Assembly: GCA_023398105.1 (NCBI GenBank)
Contig: JAEWST010000114.1
Coordinates: 1 to 64,000 of the forward strand
Source of the DNA: Bacillota bacterium
Lineage (GTDB): Bacteria; Bacillota; Clostridia; Acetivibrionales; DSM-1351
Direction: 5' to 3'
Length of the DNA: 64,000 bases
Part shown: one piece after another, positions 53,315 through 61,768 of the stretch
Layout of the letters: the number at the start of each line of letters is the position of its first letter
Position numbering within the stretch: position 1 is the stretch's first letter
Notes under the pieces: model-generated
Told to the model about the DNA's origin: nothing
What the model saw: only the letters and a program-made list of their open reading frames with translations
Databases searched by the model: none
Translations under genes and position numbers: made by a program

Positions 53315-54559
53315 TTATCTCAACCCCAACCACTCTAAAAGATTATTTCGCTCCCTAGCCATTATATTTAGTTCATTATCCTTAAAAATGGCCTTTTTAT
53401 CATTGAAGTTAAAATCTTTCCTTTTAAATCCATATACAATTCTATGAATCCATGCGAAAGGCAAAAATATCGGACTCTTTCGAACATACAGATACTTTTT
53501 TCTTTTTGCCAAAATGTTTCGATTTGGAAAAAGAATATATCTAGCTCTAGAAAGTTTATTTTTGTAATCCAGCTCATCTGCGTTATTTGAATTTGTTATA
53601 AGTATATTTGCAGATGTTCGATAAATGTCGCTATTGCCTAAATTTCCTCCAGCAAGAATATCCTTAATCAGTCTATCTAATTTTTCATCGTCCGCATTTC
53701 TAAATAATAACTCTACTGGAACTTCCATATTAAATAACCGACTACAAACCAAAAATATCGCACTAATAAAACTGTCAATGCCATATTTTATTGATCTATC
53801 TTGTACAATATTCCAGTTTATTTCATTTCTTTTTGTTTCAACCACCATAGCCAGATCACATAATTGTCTAAGACCTATACCTCCATAAGAAATATGTGCA
53901 GCCATATGAATACATATATGCAAAATTTGCATTTCCCATGATAAAATATTAGCTTTTATAGAGCCTAAATTTACAAATGCGGTATTCTTCCATATTTCAT
54001 CATGGAAGCTTTCTTTATTCTGCATAAAGTCATAATCTATTAATAATCTGTGTAATTCAATTGCTATGGCGTTTTTCTTGAAAAACTCTATATGTTTGGT
54101 TTTTTTGTCCTCTGCAGGGATATATCCTAATTTCTCCAATACTTCAGTGGCTTTTTCTATGTCTTCTTCATGTACTAACAGATCTGCATCCCCCATAGTC
54201 CTTAGCTCAGGTTGTGGATAACACTTGTTTATAGCCATCCCTTTTAGGACAATTGTCTTAATACCTATAACATTAAGACTTTCTATAACCTCTCCAAGCC
54301 ATACTTCACCACAAATCATCTGTATTCCACAAGACATAACAGATATATTCCATACAGCCATCAGCTTTTCATCAAGACCTATTTTTGAGTCTATGTCTTT
54401 TATAATTGGAAATACTAAGGTATGGACTTGATGGGCACGAGCTTCTTTATAGATTTCGTCCCAATCAATAGCTTCTGCTTTAGATTTATCTATTTGAAAT
54501 TCCCTATTGTAAATTGCAGCACATAGTATTTCAATTAAGAGTATGTCTCTTGCCGTCAT
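53315..54559 (-). CDS. Nucleotidyltransferase-family protein (NTP_transf_5 type)
   Basis: 414 residues. The N-terminal half has the nucleotidyltransferase core KTIVLKGMAINKCYP and RTMGDADLLV (about residues 104-133) with the Asp pair. Members often occur with lasso peptide and PqqD/HprK-like genes, where they are thought to modify the peptide phosphate or glycan. Its start overlaps the end of the glycosyltransferase gene by 29 bases, so it belongs to the same transcript. Confidence 0.82.
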   Translation of the reverse strand: MTARDILLIEILCAAIYNREFQIDKSKAEAIDWDEIYKEARAHQVHTLVFPIIKDIDSKIGLDEKLMAVWNISVMSCGIQMICGEVWLGEVIESLNVIGIKTIVLKGMAINKCYPQPELRTMGDADLLVHEEDIEKATEVLEKLGYIPAEDKKTKHIEFFKKNAIAIELHRLLIDYDFMQNKESFHDEIWKNTAFVNLGSIKANILSWEMQILHICIHMAAHISYGGIGLRQLCDLAMVVETKRNEINWNIVQDRSIKYGIDSFISAIFLVCSRLFNMEVPVELLFRNADDEKLDRLIKDILAGGNLGNSDIYRTSANILITNSNNADELDYKNKLSRARYILFPNRNILAKRKKYLYVRKSPIFLPFAWIHRIVYGFKRKDFNFNDKKAIFKDNELNIMARERNNLLEWLGLR

Positions 54560-55703
54560 TTCCCAACCCCCACTTTTCTGTTATTTTTTTCTTAGTGCCC
54601 ATTAGCTCCATGTAAATGTGTTTTGTATTAATGGCTATCTGATCCCAATTATATTTATTTATAATATATTGAGCTGCAAGCTCTCTTACTTTTAAAACCT
54701 TACGTTGATTTTCAAGTAGCATGTTGAGCTTTTGCTCTAGATCAGCAACATCTGATTTTCTAAAACAGTACCCGATACTTCCAACAACATCTGTGTTTTC
54801 TGCTATATCACTGACCAAGCAGCAATTCCCATAGCTCATAGCTTCTAGCAGACTTATTGGCAGGCCTTCAATATCAGAAGGAAGAACATAAAAATAAGCG
54901 TTGCTGTATAGCTCCGCCAGTTCTAGTTCTCTTACAAATCCAGTAAAAATAATATTCTTATTTTCAATTGCCATTTGCCTTAATTCACTTTCATAGTTCT
55001 CACTATGGCTTGACCCTCCTGCTACTACTAACTTCTTTTCTGTTTTAATTCTCTTATATGCATCAATCAGGTAATGTATTCCCTTCTCAGGTACAAGCCT
55101 TGCCAAAAATAAAATATAGTCATCTTTGCTCAAATTGTACTTTTCTTTTATTATTAAGGGTCTTACTAAGTCAGGTCTTTCAACTCCATTGGGAATGTAG
55201 CTGGTCTCCAGCTTGTACTTATCTCTATAATATTTGACTAAATTTTTTGATACATTAATTGTTTTGTGAGAAAACTTTGCTGAAGCATACTCTCCAAATT
55301 TCAAGTATTTTGATGCAAATTTACCCCATTTACCACGTTGCCAATCAAGTCCATGAACAGTACAAATAACCTTTTTCCCAAATATTCTTGGGATAAAAGC
55401 CATTGTGGATGGTCCTAATGCATGATAATGAAATATATCACAGTGGGAAAGGAGTGCACTTATTGTAGAAGTAAAAGTATGCGTTATAGAGTCCAAATGT
55501 TTTGACTTAATATAGGGTGTGTATTTGACAGTAATTCCATTATACTTGCTATCAGAGAACTCTTTATCACAGTAGCCTTTTCTGCAGTAGACCTCCATTT
55601 CACAGCCCAGATAAACAAGCCTTTTTGAAATTTCCTCAACATGGATTTCTACTCCTCCAGCTCTAGACGGAATACCTTTTTGCCCTATCATTGCGATTTT
55701 CAT
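54531..55703 (-). CDS. Glycosyltransferase family 4 (rhamnosyl type)
   Basis: 390 residues with a GT-B fold. It starts MKIAMIGQKGIPSRAGGVE, the DUF1972-type start of rhamnosyltransferase-like enzymes, and has LARLVPEKGIHYLIDAY and LPSDIEGLPISLLEAMSYG in the C-terminal half. The ATG at 55703 is 9 bases after AAGGAG. It overlaps the radical SAM gene upstream by 41 bases and the nucleotidyltransferase downstream by 29. Confidence 0.9.
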   Translation of the reverse strand: MKIAMIGQKGIPSRAGGVEIHVEEISKRLVYLGCEMEVYCRKGYCDKEFSDSKYNGITVKYTPYIKSKHLDSITHTFTSTISALLSHCDIFHYHALGPSTMAFIPRIFGKKVICTVHGLDWQRGKWGKFASKYLKFGEYASAKFSHKTINVSKNLVKYYRDKYKLETSYIPNGVERPDLVRPLIIKEKYNLSKDDYILFLARLVPEKGIHYLIDAYKRIKTEKKLVVAGGSSHSENYESELRQMAIENKNIIFTGFVRELELAELYSNAYFYVLPSDIEGLPISLLEAMSYGNCCLVSDIAENTDVVGSIGYCFRKSDVADLEQKLNMLLENQRKVLKVRELAAQYIINKYNWDQIAINTKHIYMELMGTKKKITEKWGLGNDGKRHTLN

Positions 55704-56712
55704 GTTTTGCATACTCCTTCATGTCTATGAATTTATTTTCACATAGGCTATAGCCTCCCTTTAGCTTATGCTTAATAACCCAAAATAGCGGAATCCATAT
55801 TCTTTGCTTCATTGCAGGTGCTGCACTACCAATCATCCAGCAATTTTTTGTACATGTTCTTACCTTCTTTCTAACCTCTTTAGCCTTTTGGGAACTCCAT
55901 ATTTCGTCCCAGTTATTCTTATTTAAATTTCCCATGGACATTTTGGTGGTACTTCCGTTACAAGGCAAAACATGTCCGAAGGGGTCAACAAAAAAGCCAT
56001 TGCTTCCCATTTCACATGGCAAATATCGCTTATTGCCGTATATATAGTTAATCAATCCATGGTTAAAATATGCCCTAAACCATTTCTTAGGAGATTTAGA
56101 CTTAAGTAGCTTATTTATTAGCTCTTCAAAGGCTTTTGATACCTTCAGCTTATCGTTAATTTTATTGTTAGTTTTTCTAAAGTAGAAGGAGTTATGTAGT
56201 GTTGCAGTGGCAAATTCCATATTTAGCTCATCAGCAAGCTTGTAAAGAGGAAGCAAATCATCAGAATTCATTTCTTGTACGGTACAGCCAAAGCCCACAT
56301 CCTTATGTCCAGCTGCTACCAGCTTTCTCAACGTAGTGTAGCCTTTATTAAAGCCATCGGGAATTCCTCTTATTTTGTCATTTGCCTCCTGCAGTCCCTC
56401 AATACTAATTCTTATGCCCACCTGTGGAAACTCTTCACATAGGTCTAGAATTCTGTCTGTAAAGTAACCATTAGTTGAGATTACTATTCTATTCGTCTTT
56501 TTGTAAAGTTCTCTGACAATTTCGTTTATATCATTACGAATAAAGGGTTCACCGCCTGTTATGTTAGTGAACGCCATCTCAGGAAGCTTTTTAATCAAAT
56601 CCAAAGACATCTCTTCATTGGGCTTGCTGGGATCTCTAAAGCAATCACACATGTTACACCTAGCGTTACAGCGGTATGTGATAATTATAGAGCCGTATAA
56701 TGTTCTTCTCAT
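55663..56712 (-). CDS. Second radical SAM/SPASM protein
   Basis: 349 residues. The radical SAM motif is CNARCNMC (Cys 15, 19, 22), with TGGEPF and STNGYF; the SPASM part has CEMGSNG, LPCNGST and CTKNCWM. It lies at the head of the unit that runs through the glycosyltransferase and nucleotidyltransferase to the precursors. It could modify a peptide or a sugar; similar genes occur in polysaccharide clusters. The ATG follows AAAGGAGAAGCAGC. Confidence 0.85.
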   Translation of the reverse strand: MRRTLYGSIIITYRCNARCNMCDCFRDPSKPNEEMSLDLIKKLPEMAFTNITGGEPFIRNDINEIVRELYKKTNRIVISTNGYFTDRILDLCEEFPQVGIRISIEGLQEANDKIRGIPDGFNKGYTTLRKLVAAGHKDVGFGCTVQEMNSDDLLPLYKLADELNMEFATATLHNSFYFRKTNNKINDKLKVSKAFEELINKLLKSKSPKKWFRAYFNHGLINYIYGNKRYLPCEMGSNGFFVDPFGHVLPCNGSTTKMSMGNLNKNNWDEIWSSQKAKEVRKKVRTCTKNCWMIGSAAPAMKQRIWIPLFWVIKHKLKGGYSLCENKFIDMKEYAKHENRNDRAKRYSV

Positions 56713-56824
56713 GCTGCTTCTCCTTTTCTTTTATTATTCAGCCACTTAATATAACTCGCTAACTCAAATTTTCATTTATGAGTTTGAACACCGATAGATT
56801 TTTTTGGTGGGAAAGTTGAGTTAT

Positions 56825-59023
56825 TTATTTGCTAGAGTCTAATTTAATTGGTTTGTACATGAGTCTTGCACCATCATGCCAATAAGGATGATCAATATCA
56901 AACCATGCCCTCAGCATAAATATACCTGCTCTATCAGCTACACCTGTTCCCAAATCCCAGGCACCCTTCCACCGAAGCTCACGAGGTTTTGTAGATTTTA
57001 CACAATACCAAGAGTCTGCAAAGCTATTGTCCTTGTTAGCTCCGTTTGATATTTCTACAGGAAATGCTATCGAGGGGTATCTTTCATCATATCCAAGGGT
57101 TTTTATCATTTGATTTACATAATTCTCTCTATTCCCATTTTCCATTTGCTCTGGCAACGTATAATTTAATGGCAAATATTCCTCTGACCCTGCACTCACA
57201 TACTTCGTCATATCATAACAAACATATGGAACGAAATTTTTCACTATTGCTCCGTCAATGCAGTTCCAAATATTCCCCCATGGATTTTCAACAAACCTAT
57301 ATCTAACGCTCGTATATCCATTCCCATTAAGAGCACCTAATGCATATCCATTTGGCGACGTCATTGTATCACACATACCACTCGCCATCGGTGTGTTGTA
57401 GATATATGTAGTTGAAGCGTTGACATCATAAGGCTCACCTGAAAAGCAAATTGCTATGTTCTTATCATCGAAGCGTTCAATAGCTGTTATGGTTCTATGA
57501 TTCATATAGTAATTGCCCTTTTCAGATATTGAGCAGGACTGACCAACCTTAAAGCACGCATTTCTGGGTAAGATAATTCTGTTACTGTGCTTTTCAGAAA
57601 TTGCAGCTGCTTTTATAAAAGGATACTGCATTTTTTGCAAGCCCATACCTATAGTCTTACTACTGTTCTTATTAGCAAACTCAACGAGATATAAATGTTG
57701 CAGAGCAAATATGCACCTTATGTCAAGTACTCCATATCTCATGCTTCCGTTTTTTCTTGCGTAGTCACGGTAGGTGGCAAGAGGTAAATTGGTTGTAGGG
57801 TATTTGCCAGACCAGCTTACCAGCTTGTTCTCCTCCGTCACAAAACCGTCATAGGCTGCAATATATATTTTGTCTAAAACCTGATCTCCCTCCAGAAATG
57901 CAGGCTCTACTTCGAAGCCCTCCTTCTGAGTTTTGGAAATATACAAATATTCATGGGTAGCATCCTGATACCTTTTTACATACCATTTAGGTATTTCAAC
58001 AAATACATTTCCATTTGAGCCATCGTATGCAAATCCCTTTTGCCCCTGATATGTAATTTTTTCTTCAGCAGCAATATTGCATAGCTTTATTTCAGACCAC
58101 GGATAAATATAATCAAAGTCGTTGGCAACTGGCAGTTCACCTTCTACTGCGCTTGCAATAAGCCCTACAGAAGCCTCTAACCTCTCACATTTCTCATTTA
58201 GCTCAGTCAAGCTCCATCTAACACCATAAATGCCATCATCTTTAGCTAATATTTTCTTAGGATAATAAATTTTAAGACTTCCAATGCCCTCACCTGATAC
58301 AGAAAAATTGGTTAATCCATTATAGCTCTTTAGCAGACCTATATTTTTATAGCCTTTTTTAGTGTCTAATATATACCAATTAAGCATTGAATCCTGAGCT
58401 AATCCTATGGCATCCTTTATTACAGGAATATTTATTTTACTTTCTGTATATTTTTCATATGATGTAGCAATATCTCCATATTCAATTTGAACATTACCGC
58501 TTATTCCAAAACCATAGAAGACTCTTGCCCATGATATTCCATATGGAATTTTTACTGTTGCTGAATTCTTAATGCTATAGTTAGCATTATCAGTACTTTT
58601 AAATTGCCATACATTTCTGTTGACACCACTTCCGCTGATTGTCAGCGTTTGACCAGGGTATACCCTTATCCATTTGGTGGTTTTATATTTTTTGTTTTTT
58701 GGACTTTTAAGTTCTTCCTTAATATCACTTCTGATATAGCCATTTTGATAGCTGCCGTTATATAAATTTTTGCCACACGACGTTATTGTAACAGGCTTAG
58801 TATTATTTCTAATTTCAAGTCTGCAATATCCACTCTTGGAGATGTTTGTTTGAAACAGCCTGCAATCATTGTCCAAGGTTACACAAGCGGAATTTTTTAT
58901 ATATAACTCCTTTTTAATTTCATTATCGCTTTTGGAAGCTTCTTTAGCACTTATACCAGAAACAGAATACAAATTGCACAAAATAAAAACTGTAATACAT
59001 AGGCATATTAACTTTTTTTTCAT
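56825..59023 (-). CDS. Secreted protein with phage-tail-like C-terminal part
   Basis: 732 residues with a signal peptide (MKKKLICLCITVFILCN, likely cleaved near residue 28). Residues about 40-250 look like beta-rich domains. The rest has KGFAYDGSNGNVFVEIPKWY, IYIAAYDGF, SGKYPTTNLP and FVENPWGNIW, motifs I associate with tail or receptor-binding structural proteins of clostridial phages. The ATG at 59023 follows GGAGGTTAGT. It stands between the RiPP locus and a polysaccharide cluster. A surface adhesin or glycan-binding protein is a reasonable guess. Confidence 0.6.
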   Translation of the reverse strand: MKKKLICLCITVFILCNLYSVSGISAKEASKSDNEIKKELYIKNSACVTLDNDCRLFQTNISKSGYCRLEIRNNTKPVTITSCGKNLYNGSYQNGYIRSDIKEELKSPKNKKYKTTKWIRVYPGQTLTISGSGVNRNVWQFKSTDNANYSIKNSATVKIPYGISWARVFYGFGISGNVQIEYGDIATSYEKYTESKINIPVIKDAIGLAQDSMLNWYILDTKKGYKNIGLLKSYNGLTNFSVSGEGIGSLKIYYPKKILAKDDGIYGVRWSLTELNEKCERLEASVGLIASAVEGELPVANDFDYIYPWSEIKLCNIAAEEKITYQGQKGFAYDGSNGNVFVEIPKWYVKRYQDATHEYLYISKTQKEGFEVEPAFLEGDQVLDKIYIAAYDGFVTEENKLVSWSGKYPTTNLPLATYRDYARKNGSMRYGVLDIRCIFALQHLYLVEFANKNSSKTIGMGLQKMQYPFIKAAAISEKHSNRIILPRNACFKVGQSCSISEKGNYYMNHRTITAIERFDDKNIAICFSGEPYDVNASTTYIYNTPMASGMCDTMTSPNGYALGALNGNGYTSVRYRFVENPWGNIWNCIDGAIVKNFVPYVCYDMTKYVSAGSEEYLPLNYTLPEQMENGNRENYVNQMIKTLGYDERYPSIAFPVEISNGANKDNSFADSWYCVKSTKPRELRWKGAWDLGTGVADRAGIFMLRAWFDIDHPYWHDGARLMYKPIKLDSSK

Positions 59024-59129
59024 ACTAACCTCCATTCACAGTAAACTGCTTAAATAGTACTCCCGTGCAGTATTTCTTGCAATAAAACATCGGTATACAG
59101 AAAATGTTGTTTTGTAACAGCCCCTTTGC

Positions 59130-59225
59130 AACTCGAAAAAGCACCATGTTCGTACAATACATTGCTCAAAACCACAAAAAGCTGCTTGCAGCTTTTTGCA
59201 ATGCGAAGAGCACGATGAACGCACG
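59130..59225 (+). repeat. Degenerate tandem repeat related to element C interior
   Basis: Two direct, degenerate copies of CGAARAGCACxATGxxCGxAC (59134-59155 and 59203-59223) flank a perfect hairpin, AAAAAGCTGCTTGCAGCTTTTT (59176-59197). The first copy matches GAAAACGCACCATGTTCGC at 52494 and the element C interior. Confidence 0.45.
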
Positions 59226-59245
59226 AAATGTAAACTTCGCATTTT

Positions 59246-60487
59246 TTAAAGAAGAATTTTGCTTAATTTTTCATAATGCAATTCACTATTATAATATTTT
59301 TCTGCCTTGCTCCTTGCATTTTTACCGTATTGCTTTATCAATTGATTATTAGAATTTAATAAATCAATTTTCTCAGCCAAATCCAGTTCATTCTTTGGTT
59401 CAAAAAGCAAGCCATTTACCCCATCCTCCACCACCTCCGGCAAGCTACCAAAATTTGATGCAATAGCAGGCTTTCCATGTGCAAATGCCTCCAGCAAAAC
59501 ATTTGGCATATTATCATACCAGATTGACGGAACCACAATAAATTTTGCATTGCTTATCAGAGTTTCCAGCTCTTTGCCTGACTTAAAGCCAAGCAGTTCA
59601 ACATTGTGTAAATCATTTGATACTATAATGTTTTTTATGTTTTCCAGTTCACCATCGCTGGCTTGACCTACCACCTTTAAAACCAGCGTTTTATCCTCGA
59701 TGTGCCTCATAGCCTTTATGGCATACTCCACACCCTTTTCTTTATTTAATCTTCCTAAATATAAAATGTAGTTATCATGTGTGTATTTAGCTTCAATTTT
59801 TGACGAATCTATAAAGGTTGGAATATGAATTACCTTTTTTTCATCAAAGCCAAATTCAATGAGTTTTGAGCGTAAAAATGAGGAAGGAGTAACGAAATAA
59901 TCAACTAAATCATATATTTTGATTAGCCTATGAAATTTCATGGACATAACTCTAATTATTGAAGCAGCCTTTGAATTCTGCACACAATTGTGATGTACTG
60001 CACTAATTAAAGAGCCTTGTAAGCAATTCTCACACACATCATTATCCCTCAAAAAATCAAATCTGGGACACATCAAAAAGAAATCCGAAAGCCTAACCAC
60101 TACTTTTTTTCCAGAATCCTTGGCAGCTTTTATTACGCTTGGTGACAATTTATTGACATGGTGCAGAATATAGACAGTATCAGGTTCTTCTATGTCAATT
60201 TCATATTCCATGGCTCTTTTTACTTCATGAGAATAAAAGCTTCTGCTGAGCATTTTTAAAACTGCTTGAGGTGTTTTTTTATACTCATTAAAATAAACTA
60301 CGTTTTCTCCGCCTATAGGCTGTACAAAGTATTTTTTATATTCTGTTTCAACATTTTTGTTATTCTTTACAGAAAAAGGAATAACCTTGTGTCCCTTTTG
60401 TTCAAATACATTTTTAATGTTGAACATATATTTTTCTGGTCCACCTGAAACAAAATACCTATAATTTACTAACAATATTTTACTCAT
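59246..60487 (-). CDS. Glycosyltransferase family 4
   Basis: 413 residues with a GT-B fold: start KILLVNYRYFVSGGPEKYMF, the C-terminal LYLGRLNKEKGVEYAI and the donor-binding stretch IWYDNMPNVLLEAFAHGKP. An N-terminal insert CPRFDFLRDNDVCENC is also found in other clostridial GT4 enzymes. It is the last gene of the second polysaccharide cluster. Confidence 0.9.
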   Translation of the reverse strand: MSKILLVNYRYFVSGGPEKYMFNIKNVFEQKGHKVIPFSVKNNKNVETEYKKYFVQPIGGENVVYFNEYKKTPQAVLKMLSRSFYSHEVKRAMEYEIDIEEPDTVYILHHVNKLSPSVIKAAKDSGKKVVVRLSDFFLMCPRFDFLRDNDVCENCLQGSLISAVHHNCVQNSKAASIIRVMSMKFHRLIKIYDLVDYFVTPSSFLRSKLIEFGFDEKKVIHIPTFIDSSKIEAKYTHDNYILYLGRLNKEKGVEYAIKAMRHIEDKTLVLKVVGQASDGELENIKNIIVSNDLHNVELLGFKSGKELETLISNAKFIVVPSIWYDNMPNVLLEAFAHGKPAIASNFGSLPEVVEDGVNGLLFEPKNELDLAEKIDLLNSNNQLIKQYGKNARSKAEKYYNSELHYEKLSKILL

Positions 60488-60524
60488 ATTTATTCCATGC
60501 CCTGCATTTCGTATAAAAACATCT

Positions 60525-61748
60525 TTATAAAAATGTCACGGACTCGGCACCCCCTTCATCTATTTTTTTATAACGCCTAGATTCAAATTCTACCAAGTTT
60601 CTATTTGATAAAATTTTTAACTCCTTAACAAAATCATTAAAATATTTTTTTTCATCTAAAGCAAACCTTTCCATTTTAGTGGTATCATTAGAATTCATAC
60701 TGCGTTCAATTTGCCTAAAAACTTTTTCCCATCGGAAGGCAGGATGCTTCATATTGATATAATTTTCCAGCAAATCAGCCCTCTTAAGTAAATCCTTAAT
60801 TTTACTTTCATAAAGCACTGCTGTATTTTCTATATCTATAGAAATAAAAGGGGTATTATTAATAATTGAAAAAACAGTACAGTGAAAAAAATTAGTTACG
60901 CTAAGACTAATAAAACTAAATACATGTGCCCATTCAAAGGGGTCTAAGTCATATAGAAACACATTGCAGTATTTAGTATTGGTGTATAGAGCTACTATTT
61001 GATAGTCCTTGCTGTACTTGTCATATATATTTTTGCAGACGTTATCATCAGTACACATTACTGCAATAATGGGCTTGGCTAAATCAAGCTTATACTTTTT
61101 TCTTAGTTTTTGAGATAGCAAGGCTTTTACACCTTTTGTCTTCTCAAGCTCAAAAAGGAAGGCAGGGTCGCAGTTTCTTCTGATTAATAGCTTATTATCA
61201 ATATTTTTCAGTTGTTTAAGGGTGTTTTCATCCCTTACACCTATATATGAAAATTGTTTTAAGGAATTTTTTATGTATTTCTTCTGCACCTCACTTAATT
61301 TTTCAAAACGGGTTCTATTAGCTGATGCAGCATAGCTCATCTTAATGCAGTTAAGCTTCTCGTTAAGCCAATATATATTTGGAAATCCCCTCAACTTGTT
61401 AATTTTCCATACCTCATCACTGCCAACAATTATTACATCGTATTTGTCTTTTAGTTGCTGTTCTATTATATTAAGCTTGTTGGTAATCACTCTATTTTTG
61501 CTTATAGGCAGGCTTTTATGTAATAATTTTTTGAATTTAATATATCTTAAAATATTCTTATAAGTTTGTGTAATATTCCAAGAAAAACAACTCAGAAAAC
61601 TATACAACTCTACATTTGTCATATTGTAATCTATTATTTCCACATCAAAATCAGTATGGCTTTTAATGGCGTTAGCTAAACTATAGCTTTGCAAAAAAGA
61701 TCCATAGTTTATACTTCTGTGAAATGTAAGTATACCTACTTTAATCAT
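60525..61748 (-). CDS. Polysaccharide pyruvyltransferase-family protein
   Basis: 407 residues starting MIKVGILTFHRSINYGSFLQ, with DVIIVGSDEVWK near residue 105 and VTNFFHCTVFSIINNTPF near 287, the usual pyruvyltransferase landmarks. It adds a ketal pyruvate to a sugar or a related group. The final 20 or so residues are coded in part by a stub of the TTATAACG element (60568-60587), so the C-terminus has been altered. Confidence 0.87.
   Translation of the reverse strand: MIKVGILTFHRSINYGSFLQSYSLANAIKSHTDFDVEIIDYNMTNVELYSFLSCFSWNITQTYKNILRYIKFKKLLHKSLPISKNRVITNKLNIIEQQLKDKYDVIIVGSDEVWKINKLRGFPNIYWLNEKLNCIKMSYAASANRTRFEKLSEVQKKYIKNSLKQFSYIGVRDENTLKQLKNIDNKLLIRRNCDPAFLFELEKTKGVKALLSQKLRKKYKLDLAKPIIAVMCTDDNVCKNIYDKYSKDYQIVALYTNTKYCNVFLYDLDPFEWAHVFSFISLSVTNFFHCTVFSIINNTPFISIDIENTAVLYESKIKDLLKRADLLENYINMKHPAFRWEKVFRQIERSMNSNDTTKMERFALDEKKYFNDFVKELKILSNRNLVEFESRRYKKIDEGGAESVTFL
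60568..60587 (+). repeat. 20-base stub of the TTATAACG element inside a coding region (copy D)
   Basis: TTATAACGCCTAGATTCAAA is identical to the left end of copy C and differs by one base from copy A; the match stops abruptly. It codes for FESRRYK near the end of the pyruvyltransferase-family protein. Confidence 0.55.
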
Positions 61749-61768
61749 AATGTGTATACCGCCTTAAT

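Noticed and set aside
47285..54559. Ordinary lasso peptide cluster
   Set aside because: No asparagine-synthetase-like cyclase or transglutaminase-like protease is present in the window, and the modifying enzyme is a SPASM radical SAM protein.
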